DNA of 44,441 nt from NCBI GenBank assembly GCA_963743595.1, contig CAVURW010000276.1, forward strand, positions 1 through 44,441, read 5' to 3'. Positions 16,278 through 23,801 of the stretch are shown one piece after another (position 1 is the first letter of the stretch; each line of letters begins with the position of its first letter). Under the pieces are notes generated by a model. The model saw only the letters and a program-made list of their open reading frames with translations, did no database searches and had not been told where the DNA came from. A program made the position numbers and the translations under genes. The DNA is from CAVURW01 sp963743595. Its GTDB lineage: Bacteria; Verrucomicrobiota; Verrucomicrobiia; Methylacidiphilales; UBA1321.

Positions 16278-16694
16278 ATGTGGGATGAAATGTACGAGCG
16301 TTTCGTAATACAGATGACTCCCTTCAAGGCGTTGAAGGTTTTGATCATCACCGGGGTCATCGTGATGTTCATCGGCTGGGTCTACCTGAAGCTGGTCAGT
16401 GGCGTGGGCGAATCGCTGCTCGACAAAAATCCGAAGCCCCATGCGTTTTTTACGGCGGCGATCACATTTGCAGAGAAAGAACGGGTCGTTCGTTACTACG
16501 AAACACAGGGCACGCTATTGAAGATTACCATGCCTTCAAATTGGGGGTTGCGCAGCCAAGAAGACCGTTATCAATTCGCGAGCACCTTCTGGAACAGTTG
16601 GAATCAAAGCGGTGGACAGCAAATGCTCCTGATGGACTCGCAGGGGCGCGTCATTGGAGGAGCCGACGGTCGGAGAGGCGTTTGGGTGAAGTAA
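16278..16694 (+). CDS. Small single-pass membrane protein, unknown function
   Basis: The 138-residue protein has one clear membrane helix (residues about 18-40, ALKVLIITGVIVMFIGWVYL) and a soluble C-terminal domain that looks alpha/beta. The segment TLLKITMPSNWG followed by QMLLMDSQGRVIGG reads like alternating strands and helices. ATG 16278 is used; ATG 16290 is also possible. It is divergent from the YfhO-like gene with a 146-bp spacer that must hold both promoters. I do not recognise the family. The topology suggests the soluble domain either faces the periplasm or binds a membrane complex, but nothing in the sequence decides this. Confidence 0.65.
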   Translation: MWDEMYERFVIQMTPFKALKVLIITGVIVMFIGWVYLKLVSGVGESLLDKNPKPHAFFTAAITFAEKERVVRYYETQGTLLKITMPSNWGLRSQEDRYQFASTFWNSWNQSGGQQMLLMDSQGRVIGGADGRRGVWVK

Positions 16695-17053
16695 AAGCGA
16701 CGCCTTTAGGGGCTGCCACTGCGGGCCAGTCCATCGTTCATCCGGGACCAGTCGTAGAGGCCAGTTGCGAGGAGGCCCGAAGGGCCGAAAATAGCCCAGC
16801 AACTGTAATTTTATTTTTTTATTTGCGGGTTAATTTGGAGTGTTTGGTGGAGGCAAGGAAGGCAGGCTTTCGAGGTGGTTGAGGGGAAGTGGGCTAGGGT
16901 ATGTCCGGCTCTTCGAGCCGAGAGGCAGGGAATCGACTAAGCGGATGCAAGTCGACGAAAATGCTAATCTAGGATGTTATTAAAAACAGGTTAACGATAG
17001 CTTACCTGTTGGAGAGGGAAAAACACTGTTTTTCCGGAGGAGAAAATGCACTT
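16695..17053 (+). other. Intergenic spacer with two hairpins
   Basis: No gene is visible. GGCCC-GAA-GGGCC at 16774-16786 forms a short stable hairpin, followed about 20 nt later by a T-rich run (16806-16820); this could weakly terminate the upstream gene. CGGCTC-TTC-GAGCCG at 16906-16920 forms a second perfect stem without a T-run. A good Shine-Dalgarno (GGAGGAG, about 17034-17041) precedes the next gene. Confidence 0.45.
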
Positions 17054-17344
17054 ATGATCGAAATAAAGGGAACATTATCAAAAGTTGTAGAGATTTTAAT
17101 AAATACTGAAAAAGTGAGGCTCGAAATATTTAAAAAAGACGACGGAACATATTATTCATATATTTTATCGTCGGATATGTATGATGTTAAGCCTAGCTTT
17201 GGCAAACTCGAATTTGCCCAGCACACGCTTTTTTCCGAAGAACCTGGACTTGTGAAAGACAGTTTACTTATTGGACACTCAGAGAATGTTATAGTTGAAG
17301 CGGTGTTAATGTATTTGACCGAAAGATTTCCCGATGCCAAATAG
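17054..17344 (+). CDS. Small AT-rich hypothetical protein
   Basis: The 96-residue protein starts at ATG 17054 (MIEIKGTLSK), about 13 bp after a GGAGGAG sequence; the frame is open further upstream but that part reads poorly. It looks like a soluble alpha/beta protein with alternating charged and hydrophobic residues and no signal peptide. Base composition is clearly lower in GC than in the flanking operons, and codon choice favours A/T-ending codons, which points to recent acquisition together with the next gene. A tiny out-of-frame ATG..TGA minigene (17046-17057) overlaps its start. I do not recognise the family; small genes of this composition often belong to accessory or defence-associated cargo, but nothing proves that here. 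Confidence 0.5.
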   Translation: MIEIKGTLSKVVEILINTEKVRLEIFKKDDGTYYSYILSSDMYDVKPSFGKLEFAQHTLFSEEPGLVKDSLLIGHSENVIVEAVLMYLTERFPDAK

Positions 17345-17411
17345 TACTTTCGTATACAGGTCATCGCGTTTTTGTTTACCCAGCCTTCGGAGGAGACGGA
17401 AATTCATTATT

Positions 17412-17900
17412 ATGTATAAAGTAGTCGTCTCAATGTTTCTCTTATCTATGGCCATGTCATGGGGAAGGAGTGGATCCTCTCTGGCATTCTACCTTGTCAA
17501 AAGCCCTCAATTGCAAAATGAATCGAGCTTATGGCTTGTAAATGTCACTTATATAACCCTTGAGACTACTCCATTTATTGAATCGAGTGATATCATTTCT
17601 TATTCTCGTGCTCACGAAATAATACTGAAAAAGCCCGCACTCGCTAGATTTGAACAGATACCTGTTGGAGAAGTATTTGCCTGTTGTGTCGGCAAAAGGT
17701 TGTTATACTTAGGACGAATTTGGAATTGGAATCGATCCTCCACCTGCTCAGATATCATCTTGGTTGTAGGTTATGACGATCGGACCAAGCTGTGCTTGCT
17801 GACAGGGTACCCTACGTCGGCCTATTTTCGGGGGCGCGATTTACGGTCAGATCTTGCCGTTTTAGAGGCTCTTAAAAATGATGGCAAGCTGCATGAGTAG
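17412..17900 (+). CDS. Exported AT-rich hypothetical protein
   Basis: I chose ATG 17412 (MYKVVVSMFLLSMAMSWG) because it gives a typical signal sequence or anchor, and the segment before it is Arg-rich and unlikely to be translated. The mature part of about 140 residues has paired cysteines (FACCVG and SSTCSD), beta-rich text (LVNVTYITLETT and DIILVVGYDD) and no catalytic motif that I recognise. A GGAGGAG-like site lies about 20 bp upstream. GC content is low, like the preceding gene, and the two are separated by only 67 bp, so they likely arrived together. It ends 9 bp before the convergent histidine phosphatase gene. Confidence 0.55.
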   Translation: MYKVVVSMFLLSMAMSWGRSGSSLAFYLVKSPQLQNESSLWLVNVTYITLETTPFIESSDIISYSRAHEIILKKPALARFEQIPVGEVFACCVGKRLLYLGRIWNWNRSSTCSDIILVVGYDDRTKLCLLTGYPTSAYFRGRDLRSDLAVLEALKNDGKLHE

Positions 17901-17909
17901 TAGCAGAAT

Positions 17910-18608
17910 CTACCCGATCCGAGCACCCGGCTCACTCCACCAGCGGGAGAGGCGTTGGCCGGGGGCGGAGGGGATGGCGTGGCCAGTGCTGGCGTAGTGC
18001 GAGGTGTCGTTGAACAGCGTGAGGCGGGCACGGGTGCAATCGCGGAAATCGACGATGTTCAGCGCCGCCGGATTTTGATCCAGGTTATCCCGGTAACGGC
18101 GTGGATCGAAGCCCAGGAGCGAGCTGAGCAGCAGGCGGATGGTCGCTTTGTGCGAGACGACGAGAACGGTCTGGCCCGAATGTCGCCGCACGATATCGAT
18201 GAGCACGGGAAGCGAGCGCGCGGTTACGGCTAGGCCGCTCTCGCCGCCTTCTGGTGCGAAAGTAAACGGGTCTTTTTCCCATTCCTCAGCCTCCTCAGGA
18301 AACTGAAGCTCCACCTCTTTCCGGGTCAATTGTTCCCAACGTCCGTGCGAAATTTCCTTTAAGCCATCACTGGGGATCGGTTCGAGCGAGTGCGGTGCGG
18401 CGAGGATGGACGCCGTTTCCATGGTGCGTTTGAGCGGAGAAGCGTAGACCGCTTTGATTGCGCATTCAGCGAGCCGTTCGGCCAATCGACTGGCCTGACC
18501 GCGCCCCTCATCAGAGAGATCGACGTCGGTGGCACCGGCGAAACGATCCTCCGCAGAGAGCACCGTGGCACCGTGACGGACTAGAAAAACACGTGTAGAT
18601 CCAGGCAT
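17910..18608 (-). CDS. Histidine phosphatase (phosphoglycerate mutase-like)
   Basis: The 232-residue protein has the family signature FLVRHGAT at residues 8-15 (phospho-accepting His12 with Arg11). LSDEGRGQASRLAERL follows, then VYASPLKRTMETA (phosphate-binding Arg), ISHGRWE and VVSHKATIRLLL (second catalytic His). The family includes cofactor-dependent phosphoglycerate mutases, CobC alpha-ribazole phosphatases and broad phosphatases; LKEISHGRWE is closest to the CobC/GpmB-like branch, but the substrate cannot be told. Proteins of this size without the mutase insert are generally phosphatases. The gene follows the AAA+ ATPase gene by 14 bp on the same strand, so they share a transcript. Cytosolic, no signal peptide. 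Confidence 0.92.
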   Translation of the reverse strand: MPGSTRVFLVRHGATVLSAEDRFAGATDVDLSDEGRGQASRLAERLAECAIKAVYASPLKRTMETASILAAPHSLEPIPSDGLKEISHGRWEQLTRKEVELQFPEEAEEWEKDPFTFAPEGGESGLAVTARSLPVLIDIVRRHSGQTVLVVSHKATIRLLLSSLLGFDPRRYRDNLDQNPAALNIVDFRDCTRARLTLFNDTSHYASTGHAIPSAPGQRLSRWWSEPGARIG

Positions 18609-18622
18609 GAGCCGCCGCGCAC

Positions 18623-19633
18623 CTAGCGGGTGATTTCGACCATCGTCAGGTTGTCATCTTGATCTGAAACCCGGATTTCAAGAGGGCGATTTCCAGAGAC
18701 GACGCCTTGGACGGTGTGACCCTGTTCGAGCTGCCAATTGATGACACAGTTTTGGATCTCTTTCTCGATACAAGAACGCATGGGACGCGCACCGAGCATA
18801 CGGGAGTAACCGCGCTTAACGAGGTAGGCAAACACCTCTTCCCGCACGCGGACGGAGCGTCCGATTTGGCGTTGGACGTGAGCGATTTCCTTGTCCAAAA
18901 ACTTACGACAAACCGCTAGCTGCGTTTCGTAGGTCAATCGGTTGAACACCAGGGCTTCGGTAAAACGCGCTAAAACTTCAGGGCGGAAGAACGTCTCGGC
19001 TTGGTGCATGACGTGGCGTCGCATGGAGGCGTAGGGAGTGTTTTCCATGCGCATGGCGTCAGCGGAACCTAAGTTTGAGGTCATGACCATGTAGAACCGA
19101 GAGAGATCCTTCGTTTCACCGTTAGACATGGAGATACGGGCGGCGTCCAAGGCACCGAGGAAGACGGTTACCAGGTTGGAGTTCGCCTTTTCAATTTCGT
19201 CGAAGAGAAGGATGCCGCCACCCAATCCGCCGATGTAGTCGATGGCGTTACCGAGCAATCCCTGCTCGCCGAGCTTACCACCGAGCAGACGATCGAGACT
19301 CTCTTGGCGTTGATATTCCGCCATATCGAACCGACCTACCCGTTCTTCCGGGTTTTCCTTGTAGAGAAACCGGGCGAGTGCGAGCGTGATTTCCGTTTTA
19401 CCGACACCGGTAGGTCCCAGGAATAGGAAGCCACCCATGGGACGGCCTTGCTTGGAGAAACCGTTTTCAGAGCGGGCTACGGCGCGCGCCAGGGTTTTGG
19501 TGATCACCTCTTGCCCTTTAATTTCACGGTTAAAGTAGGCCTCGAGCTCGTCCGGAATCACGAGTTTTTTACCATGCTGGGCAGCTGTGGAGACGGGAGC
19601 TGGAGAAGGAGCAGCTTTGGTGTTCGGCAACAT
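18623..19633 (-). CDS. Single-ring AAA+ ATPase of ClpB-D2 type without aromatic pore loop
   Basis: From ATG 19633 the protein is 336 residues: a disordered Ala/Pro head (1-22), then one AAA+ module of the Clp/Hsp100 second-ring type with its C-terminal helical domain. Visible motifs are Walker A GPTGVGKT (73-80), DMAEY (103-107), Walker B ILLFDE (141-146), sensor 1 TSNLGS (185-190), arginine finger Arg223 (PEVLARF) and sensor 2 GAR (281-283). ClpB, ClpA and ClpC carry GYVGYEEGG in the pore loop after the xRLxG element. Here the equivalent text is LLGGKLGEQG (116-125) with no aromatic residue, so substrate threading is doubtful. N-domain, first ring and middle domain are absent. It is divergent from the coupling-ATPase operon. 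Confidence 0.88.
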   Translation of the reverse strand: MLPNTKAAPSPAPVSTAAQHGKKLVIPDELEAYFNREIKGQEVITKTLARAVARSENGFSKQGRPMGGFLFLGPTGVGKTEITLALARFLYKENPEERVGRFDMAEYQRQESLDRLLGGKLGEQGLLGNAIDYIGGLGGGILLFDEIEKANSNLVTVFLGALDAARISMSNGETKDLSRFYMVMTSNLGSADAMRMENTPYASMRRHVMHQAETFFRPEVLARFTEALVFNRLTYETQLAVCRKFLDKEIAHVQRQIGRSVRVREEVFAYLVKRGYSRMLGARPMRSCIEKEIQNCVINWQLEQGHTVQGVVSGNRPLEIRVSDQDDNLTMVEITR

Positions 19634-19723
19634 AGTACTTCTTTGCTCGCAAATTCGCCTCAAGTCAAGTTCTCGAAAGTGAAGACTTGAAATTGATCGG
19701 ATCGAGGGACAATCTATCCGCGA
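19634..19723 (+). promoter_or_regulatory. Divergent promoter region of the AAA+ and coupling-ATPase operons
   Basis: The 90-bp gap separates the AAA+ gene (minus) from the four-gene plus-strand operon, so it must contain the start signals of both unless longer leaders overlap coding DNA. An AAGAAG ribosome-site-like sequence precedes the AAA+ start. I cannot assign -35/-10 boxes with confidence. Confidence 0.4.
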
Positions 19724-20029
19724 ATGGCCGCACCCCAGCCCCATCGCTATAAAGACCCGACCGGAACGTTTCCGCTGTCGTTCATGCAGATTTTGATTTT
19801 TGGCCTTGGATTTGGCGGGATGTACTGGGCAGAGGTGGAAAAGTGGGTGCTGCCTCTGGATCCTGCGACGGTTGGGAAGTACATCGATGACCTTCCCCAT
19901 TTCAGCTCTTTTTACATTGATTACGGCTGGTTCAATGTCTATCCAGTATTAACGGGGCTTGGGATCTCGACGATCTGGACGCTCCTGGTTGAGTTAAGGA
20001 ATTGGCATAAACCGCTGATCATGAAGTAA
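19724..20029 (+). CDS. Small two-helix membrane protein homologous to the coupling-ATPase anchor
   Basis: The 101-residue protein has two hydrophobic helices (about 18-38 and 72-90) separated by an extracytoplasmic loop. Residues 29-88 align with residues 431-491 of the downstream coupling ATPase. Shared landmarks are GF (29 and 431), a Glu exactly ten residues later (39 and 441), PHF (58-60 and 462-464), YP (73-74 and 476-477), GL five residues after YP, and Trp twelve residues after YP (85 and 488). Only about two gaps are needed. It therefore appears to be a free-standing copy of the coupling protein's membrane anchor. It ends 7 bp before that gene, so the two are co-translated and may form a mixed membrane ring. 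Loss of all ATPase parts suggests a structural role. Confidence 0.78.
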   Translation: MAAPQPHRYKDPTGTFPLSFMQILIFGLGFGGMYWAEVEKWVLPLDPATVGKYIDDLPHFSSFYIDYGWFNVYPVLTGLGISTIWTLLVELRNWHKPLIMK

Positions 20030-20036
20030 CGCGTAT

Positions 20037-23000
20037 ATGGCTGAAAACGATAACCAGGGGCAAGCGACGCCGACCGGTCTCCCTCCTGGGCCCATGCGCC
20101 CTCTACCTCCCGCTCGTGTAACGACGGTTACTTTACCCCGAAATGGCGGCCCAGGTGCGCCTCCTCCTGCAGGTGCCGCTCCTGCCGCTGCCCCAGCGAC
20201 ACCTCCTGCCGGAATGCCGCCTGCCGGGATGCGCCAATTGCCGCCAGCTCGCTCCGGTCTTCCTCCTCAAGGTGTGCCCGGGATGCCGCCTGCTCAGCAA
20301 TCTTTACCGCCTGGCATGCAACAACGTGCGCCTGGTGCCCAGGGAATGCCGCCCGCTGGTCAACAAGGAATGCCACCGGGGATGCAACAGCGCCCCCCAG
20401 GTGCTCAGGGAATGCCGCCTGCTGGTCAACAAGGAATGCCACCGGGGATGCAACAACGTCCACCCGGCGCTCAGGGAATGCCTCCGGGCCAGGGAATGCC
20501 GCCACAGCAGGGCATGCCGCCACGCCAATCTCAAGCGATGCCACCGCCCCAGGCAGGAGCAGGAATGCCTCCAGGTATGCAACAACGGCCGCCCGGTTCA
20601 CAAGCAATGCCGCCGGGTCAACCTGGTCTGCCTCCCGGCGCGCAACAACGCCCGCCGGGTTCACAAGCAATGCCGCCGGGGCAACCCGGTCTGCCTCCCG
20701 GCGCGCAACAACGCCCGCCGGGTTCACAAGCAATGCCGCCGGGGCAACCCGGTCTGCCTCCCGGCGCGCAACAACGCCCGCCGGGTTCACAAGCAATGCC
20801 GCCGGGGCAACCCGGTTTGCCTCCCGGTGCGCAACAACGCCCGCCTGGCTCGCAAGCGATGCCGCCGGGTCAACCGGGTCTGCCTCCCGGTGCGCAACCG
20901 CCCGCTGCCGGGGGTCCTCCGGGTGCTCCGGCCACGCCACCAGTTAAGCCGCTTAACTTGACTCAAACTGGGCCGACCGCGTCTCCAATTCGCGCGAAAC
21001 TCCCTCCGCAAGAAGCTGGGTTTAATGCGGCCTCTCCTCCTCCGAAAGCCGCTCCAGGAACTGCCCCTGCGACTGGTGCACCGCCCTCCGCCGCTGCTCC
21101 GCCTCGTACGGGGCCGCCCGCCCCGGCAACTGGTGGTCCGGCCGCTTCTCCCATCGCGATGGCAAAAGCGGGTGGTGCGCCTGCCCCGGCCGCTGCGCCT
21201 CCACGATCGGCTCCCGCACCCGGAACCACTCCTGCGGCACCGGCGCAAACTCCCGCCGCTCCTTCCAAGCCGAAGGTCTCTTACAATCCCTTCTTTTTCG
21301 TCGAGCTATTACTGATGTTCGTGATGGGGTTTGCGGTGGTCTTTTGCCTGCAGATGGAGTCGATCGCGATTATTCCACCCTGCCTTCCATCGCAAATTCG
21401 CCTGATTTATCCCGAATTTCCCCATTTTGCGAATAGTACCTATTACTACTGGTACTGCATTTACCCAGGGATCGCGGGGTTACTCGCTGCCGGCTTTTGG
21501 TTTGTCATCATGGCCCCTTCGGCCAAGAGCGCAAGTTCCTCCGCTGGTGGTGCGCCCGCTAAGAAGAAGAGTAAGAGAAAGGGCAAGAAGATCACCTGCC
21601 GTGTCGTGGGTTACTGGTGGTTCATGCGCTATCAGTTCGAGTGGGATCGTAATTCGTTCTGCCGCGGTTGGTTAGACACAGGCGCGACCGGTTCCGGAAA
21701 AACCGAGTGCGGGATTAACCGCACGATGCACTCCGTTTTCGTGAATGAGTGCGGTGAAATCTCTGAAAATTGGAAGGGAAGCCCACTCGAGCTGGAGGCG
21801 GAGAGATACCGCGGCGAGCACGAAACGAAGGTGAAGCCCTACCTGGAAAAGATCAATGCGCTGAAGAAGCAGATCTCGTCGTTGGACGTGGAGATTCAGA
21901 ACGAGCGTGAATCGAATTTGCTCAAGAATTTACGTGGTAAAGGGGACGACGACGAAGAGGTGAAGAGCCCGCTGCAACAAAAGCGACTGCAACTGGAGAA
22001 GCAGATTGGGCTGTTGACCGACACGATTCGGCCGATGCAAGAAGCGTTTTCCACCAAGCAACAGCAGGTGGAGGCGCACAAGTACAAGAGCTTCCCCTGG
22101 GGCGGTCTGTGCGTCGATGAAAAGGGTGCGTACTGGCAAATCTTGCAGGGGATGGCGACCTATTATAAGCGGGATCATCACCTGGTTTTGCTTCAGACGC
22201 GTCCCGACTGGGCTCCCTCCGGCTGGAAGCCTCCCGTCCGTTTCAACCTGCTCTCGGACGATCGCATTCCCTCCAACACTTACGCGAGCGCCATTGTTAC
22301 GACCGCTAAAGCTGTTACTAAAGGCGGCGATTCCAATGTGTTCTTCGTGACGCAGGCGGAAACGAACATCGGTTGGGGAATCGAACTCCTTCGCTCCGTT
22401 CGCGACGCCCAACGCAAAGCGGGTATTCCGATGGAGAAGTGCATGTATCCGTCGTTGAAGGAAATTCACGGTCTGCTCAATACGCGAACCTACTTTGAAG
22501 AGGCGATGACTCGTGTGGGCGCGATGGGGAAGAAGGTGCCAAAAGACGACGGCAAGGGGAATGTGACGCCGGAAATTCTTCCGCCCACGCTGACCAGTAA
22601 GAAACTCGATGCGGCGCTGCGCCACTTCATTAATAACTACTGGAGTCAGCCAAAGGATCAGTTGGGCGGTGTTCAAGGTACCATTAACAATTATCTGAAT
22701 TATTTTACTTCGGACGACGTTGCCGAGGTGTTTTGTAAGGACAATACGATGCAATTCGATGAGATCGATCGCGGTCGAGTCATTTGTATCGCGATGCCGC
22801 AAAAGCTCCGTATTGAACGGCGTTATGTCGCCACAATTTTGAAGATCCTATTCTACAATCACGTGCTTGGTCGATTCGACGGCGCACCGGGTTGGGAGAG
22901 TCGGATCAACCTGCTCATCTGTTGGCAGGACGAAGCACAACGGTTCGTTATCGAAGAAGACGGTAACGTCGACGTTATCCGGCAGGCCGCAGCCACCACC

Positions 23001-23456
23001 ATCATGGCGTGCCAAGGTAAGCCCTCTCTGTACCCGCCACTCGGGGGTAAGGAAAAGGCGACTGTTACGATTCTGAACTTGCGTAATCGATTGATTTTCC
23101 AGGCAGCCGATCTCGATTGTGCGACCGGTTCGTCAGACTTCTTGGGCAAGGTTAAGAAGAAGAAGGTCTCGACCTCGCGCGGCGGCAAGAGCGGTGTCTC
23201 GCGGAGCATTTCAGATGAGGTGGCGTATAAAGTGGAGCCTCACACCATCATGAATAATCTCGGGAAATTCTGCGCGTTTATCTGTCATGCGGATGGTAAA
23301 TATGTGCAGGCCTTCCTGGAGCCCATCACGGTGGACGGGAAAACGCCGAAGTGGGTACCACTGGCGATGGCTGCGACAGGCCGTGGCATGGAGTATCAGG
23401 TGATCTTGTGGCGTAAGTGGTTCGGCCAAAAATTCTTAGGAGAAGAGGATCTGTGA
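20037..23456 (+). CDS. VirD4/TraG-like coupling ATPase with proline-rich repeat head
   Basis: The 1139-residue protein has a proline/glutamine/alanine-rich disordered head (about 7-412), two membrane helices (about 420-443 and 472-494), a Lys/Arg-rich juxtamembrane stretch (about 505-525) and a RecA-like motor. Walker A is GATGSGKT (549-556), and Walker B is ICWQDEAQRF (Asp965, Glu966). The text after Walker B (DVIRQAAATTIMACQ, LRNRLIFQAAD, GSSDFLG) matches VirD4/TraG coupling proteins, which feed substrates to type IV machines. An about 100-residue coiled coil (582-683) separates Walker A from the GGLCVDEKGAYW strand that normally lies nearer to it. The next gene's GTG overlaps the stop. No relaxase or VirB homologue is nearby, so the substrate is unknown. 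Confidence 0.85.
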   Translation: MAENDNQGQATPTGLPPGPMRPLPPARVTTVTLPRNGGPGAPPPAGAAPAAAPATPPAGMPPAGMRQLPPARSGLPPQGVPGMPPAQQSLPPGMQQRAPGAQGMPPAGQQGMPPGMQQRPPGAQGMPPAGQQGMPPGMQQRPPGAQGMPPGQGMPPQQGMPPRQSQAMPPPQAGAGMPPGMQQRPPGSQAMPPGQPGLPPGAQQRPPGSQAMPPGQPGLPPGAQQRPPGSQAMPPGQPGLPPGAQQRPPGSQAMPPGQPGLPPGAQQRPPGSQAMPPGQPGLPPGAQPPAAGGPPGAPATPPVKPLNLTQTGPTASPIRAKLPPQEAGFNAASPPPKAAPGTAPATGAPPSAAAPPRTGPPAPATGGPAASPIAMAKAGGAPAPAAAPPRSAPAPGTTPAAPAQTPAAPSKPKVSYNPFFFVELLLMFVMGFAVVFCLQMESIAIIPPCLPSQIRLIYPEFPHFANSTYYYWYCIYPGIAGLLAAGFWFVIMAPSAKSASSSAGGAPAKKKSKRKGKKITCRVVGYWWFMRYQFEWDRNSFCRGWLDTGATGSGKTECGINRTMHSVFVNECGEISENWKGSPLELEAERYRGEHETKVKPYLEKINALKKQISSLDVEIQNERESNLLKNLRGKGDDDEEVKSPLQQKRLQLEKQIGLLTDTIRPMQEAFSTKQQQVEAHKYKSFPWGGLCVDEKGAYWQILQGMATYYKRDHHLVLLQTRPDWAPSGWKPPVRFNLLSDDRIPSNTYASAIVTTAKAVTKGGDSNVFFVTQAETNIGWGIELLRSVRDAQRKAGIPMEKCMYPSLKEIHGLLNTRTYFEEAMTRVGAMGKKVPKDDGKGNVTPEILPPTLTSKKLDAALRHFINNYWSQPKDQLGGVQGTINNYLNYFTSDDVAEVFCKDNTMQFDEIDRGRVICIAMPQKLRIERRYVATILKILFYNHVLGRFDGAPGWESRINLLICWQDEAQRFVIEEDGNVDVIRQAAATTIMACQGKPSLYPPLGGKEKATVTILNLRNRLIFQAADLDCATGSSDFLGKVKKKKVSTSRGGKSGVSRSISDEVAYKVEPHTIMNNLGKFCAFICHADGKYVQAFLEPITVDGKTPKWVPLAMAATGRGMEYQVILWRKWFGQKFLGEEDL
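20313..20500 (+). repeat. 66-bp tandem repeat in the proline-rich head
   Basis: About two and a half to three copies of a 22-codon unit (GMQQRPPGAQ followed by GMPPAGQQGMPP) occur in tandem, with several synonymous or near-synonymous differences between copies. They encode part of the disordered N-terminal head of the coupling ATPase. The divergence between copies makes this array older than the 63-bp array that follows. Confidence 0.8.
20595..20909 (+). repeat. 63-bp tandem repeat, five copies, in the proline-rich head
   Basis: Five consecutive 21-codon units, each starting GSQAMPPGQP and continuing GLPPGA, begin at 20595, 20658, 20721, 20784 and 20847; the last is diverged at its end. Copies 2, 3 and 4 are nearly identical at the DNA level, which indicates recent duplication by slippage or unequal recombination. 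Copy number may vary between strains. Confidence 0.9.
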
Positions 23457-23791
23457 AGCCAAGCGATGTTATCGTGCTGGGTGGTGCCTTTAAAGTAGCG
23501 TGTCTTAATAAGGCTGACGGGAAAGAGCTTTGGGAAACGACTCTGGTGACCGGATTTTTTAACGTCGGCGAGACGTATGTTTCGCTAGTCATTGAAGGGA
23601 ATCTGATCTTCGCCCACACGAAGAACGAGGTGTTTTGCCTAGCGCTCGAGACAGGAAATGTCCTGTGGAATACTAAGTTACCAAACTTGGGTCGAGCCAT
23701 AGTCTCGATCGCGATTGCAGGCAGCCGTTCGTCACAGGACGATGCAGCTGACGTGATTCGGCTTCGAGCGGCTCAGTCGTCGAGCGATTGA
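23453..23791 (+). CDS. Small PQQ-like beta-propeller fragment protein
   Basis: I chose GTG 23453 because it overlaps the coupling-ATPase stop (GTGA) and has AGGAGAAG about 8 bp upstream. The 112-residue protein contains two to three PQQ-type propeller blades: VACLNKADGKELWETTL, then VFCLALETGNVLWNTKLP, the typical 'L..TG..LW' signature. Full propellers have seven or eight such blades (about 400 residues), as in BamB, so this protein could make only part of a ring or must oligomerise. No signal peptide is seen. The tight overlap says it belongs to the coupling-ATPase operon, where it may act as a soluble adaptor. The C-terminus (SSQDDAAD...) is hydrophilic and disordered. Confidence 0.72.
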   Translation: MKPSDVIVLGGAFKVACLNKADGKELWETTLVTGFFNVGETYVSLVIEGNLIFAHTKNEVFCLALETGNVLWNTKLPNLGRAIVSIAIAGSRSSQDDAADVIRLRAAQSSSD

Positions 23792-23801
23792 ACAACAAGT
23801 C

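Noticed and set aside
18623..19633. AAA+ protein as ClpV of a type VI secretion system
   Set aside because: No type VI sheath, Hcp or VgrG genes are visible, the protein has one ring rather than two, and the pore loop differs from ClpV.
20128..20940. A 270-codon open frame antisense to the coupling-ATPase head
   Set aside because: It is generated by the tandem proline-rich repeats, whose codons lack stops when read backward; the product is a repetitive artefact with no independent start signal or family motif.
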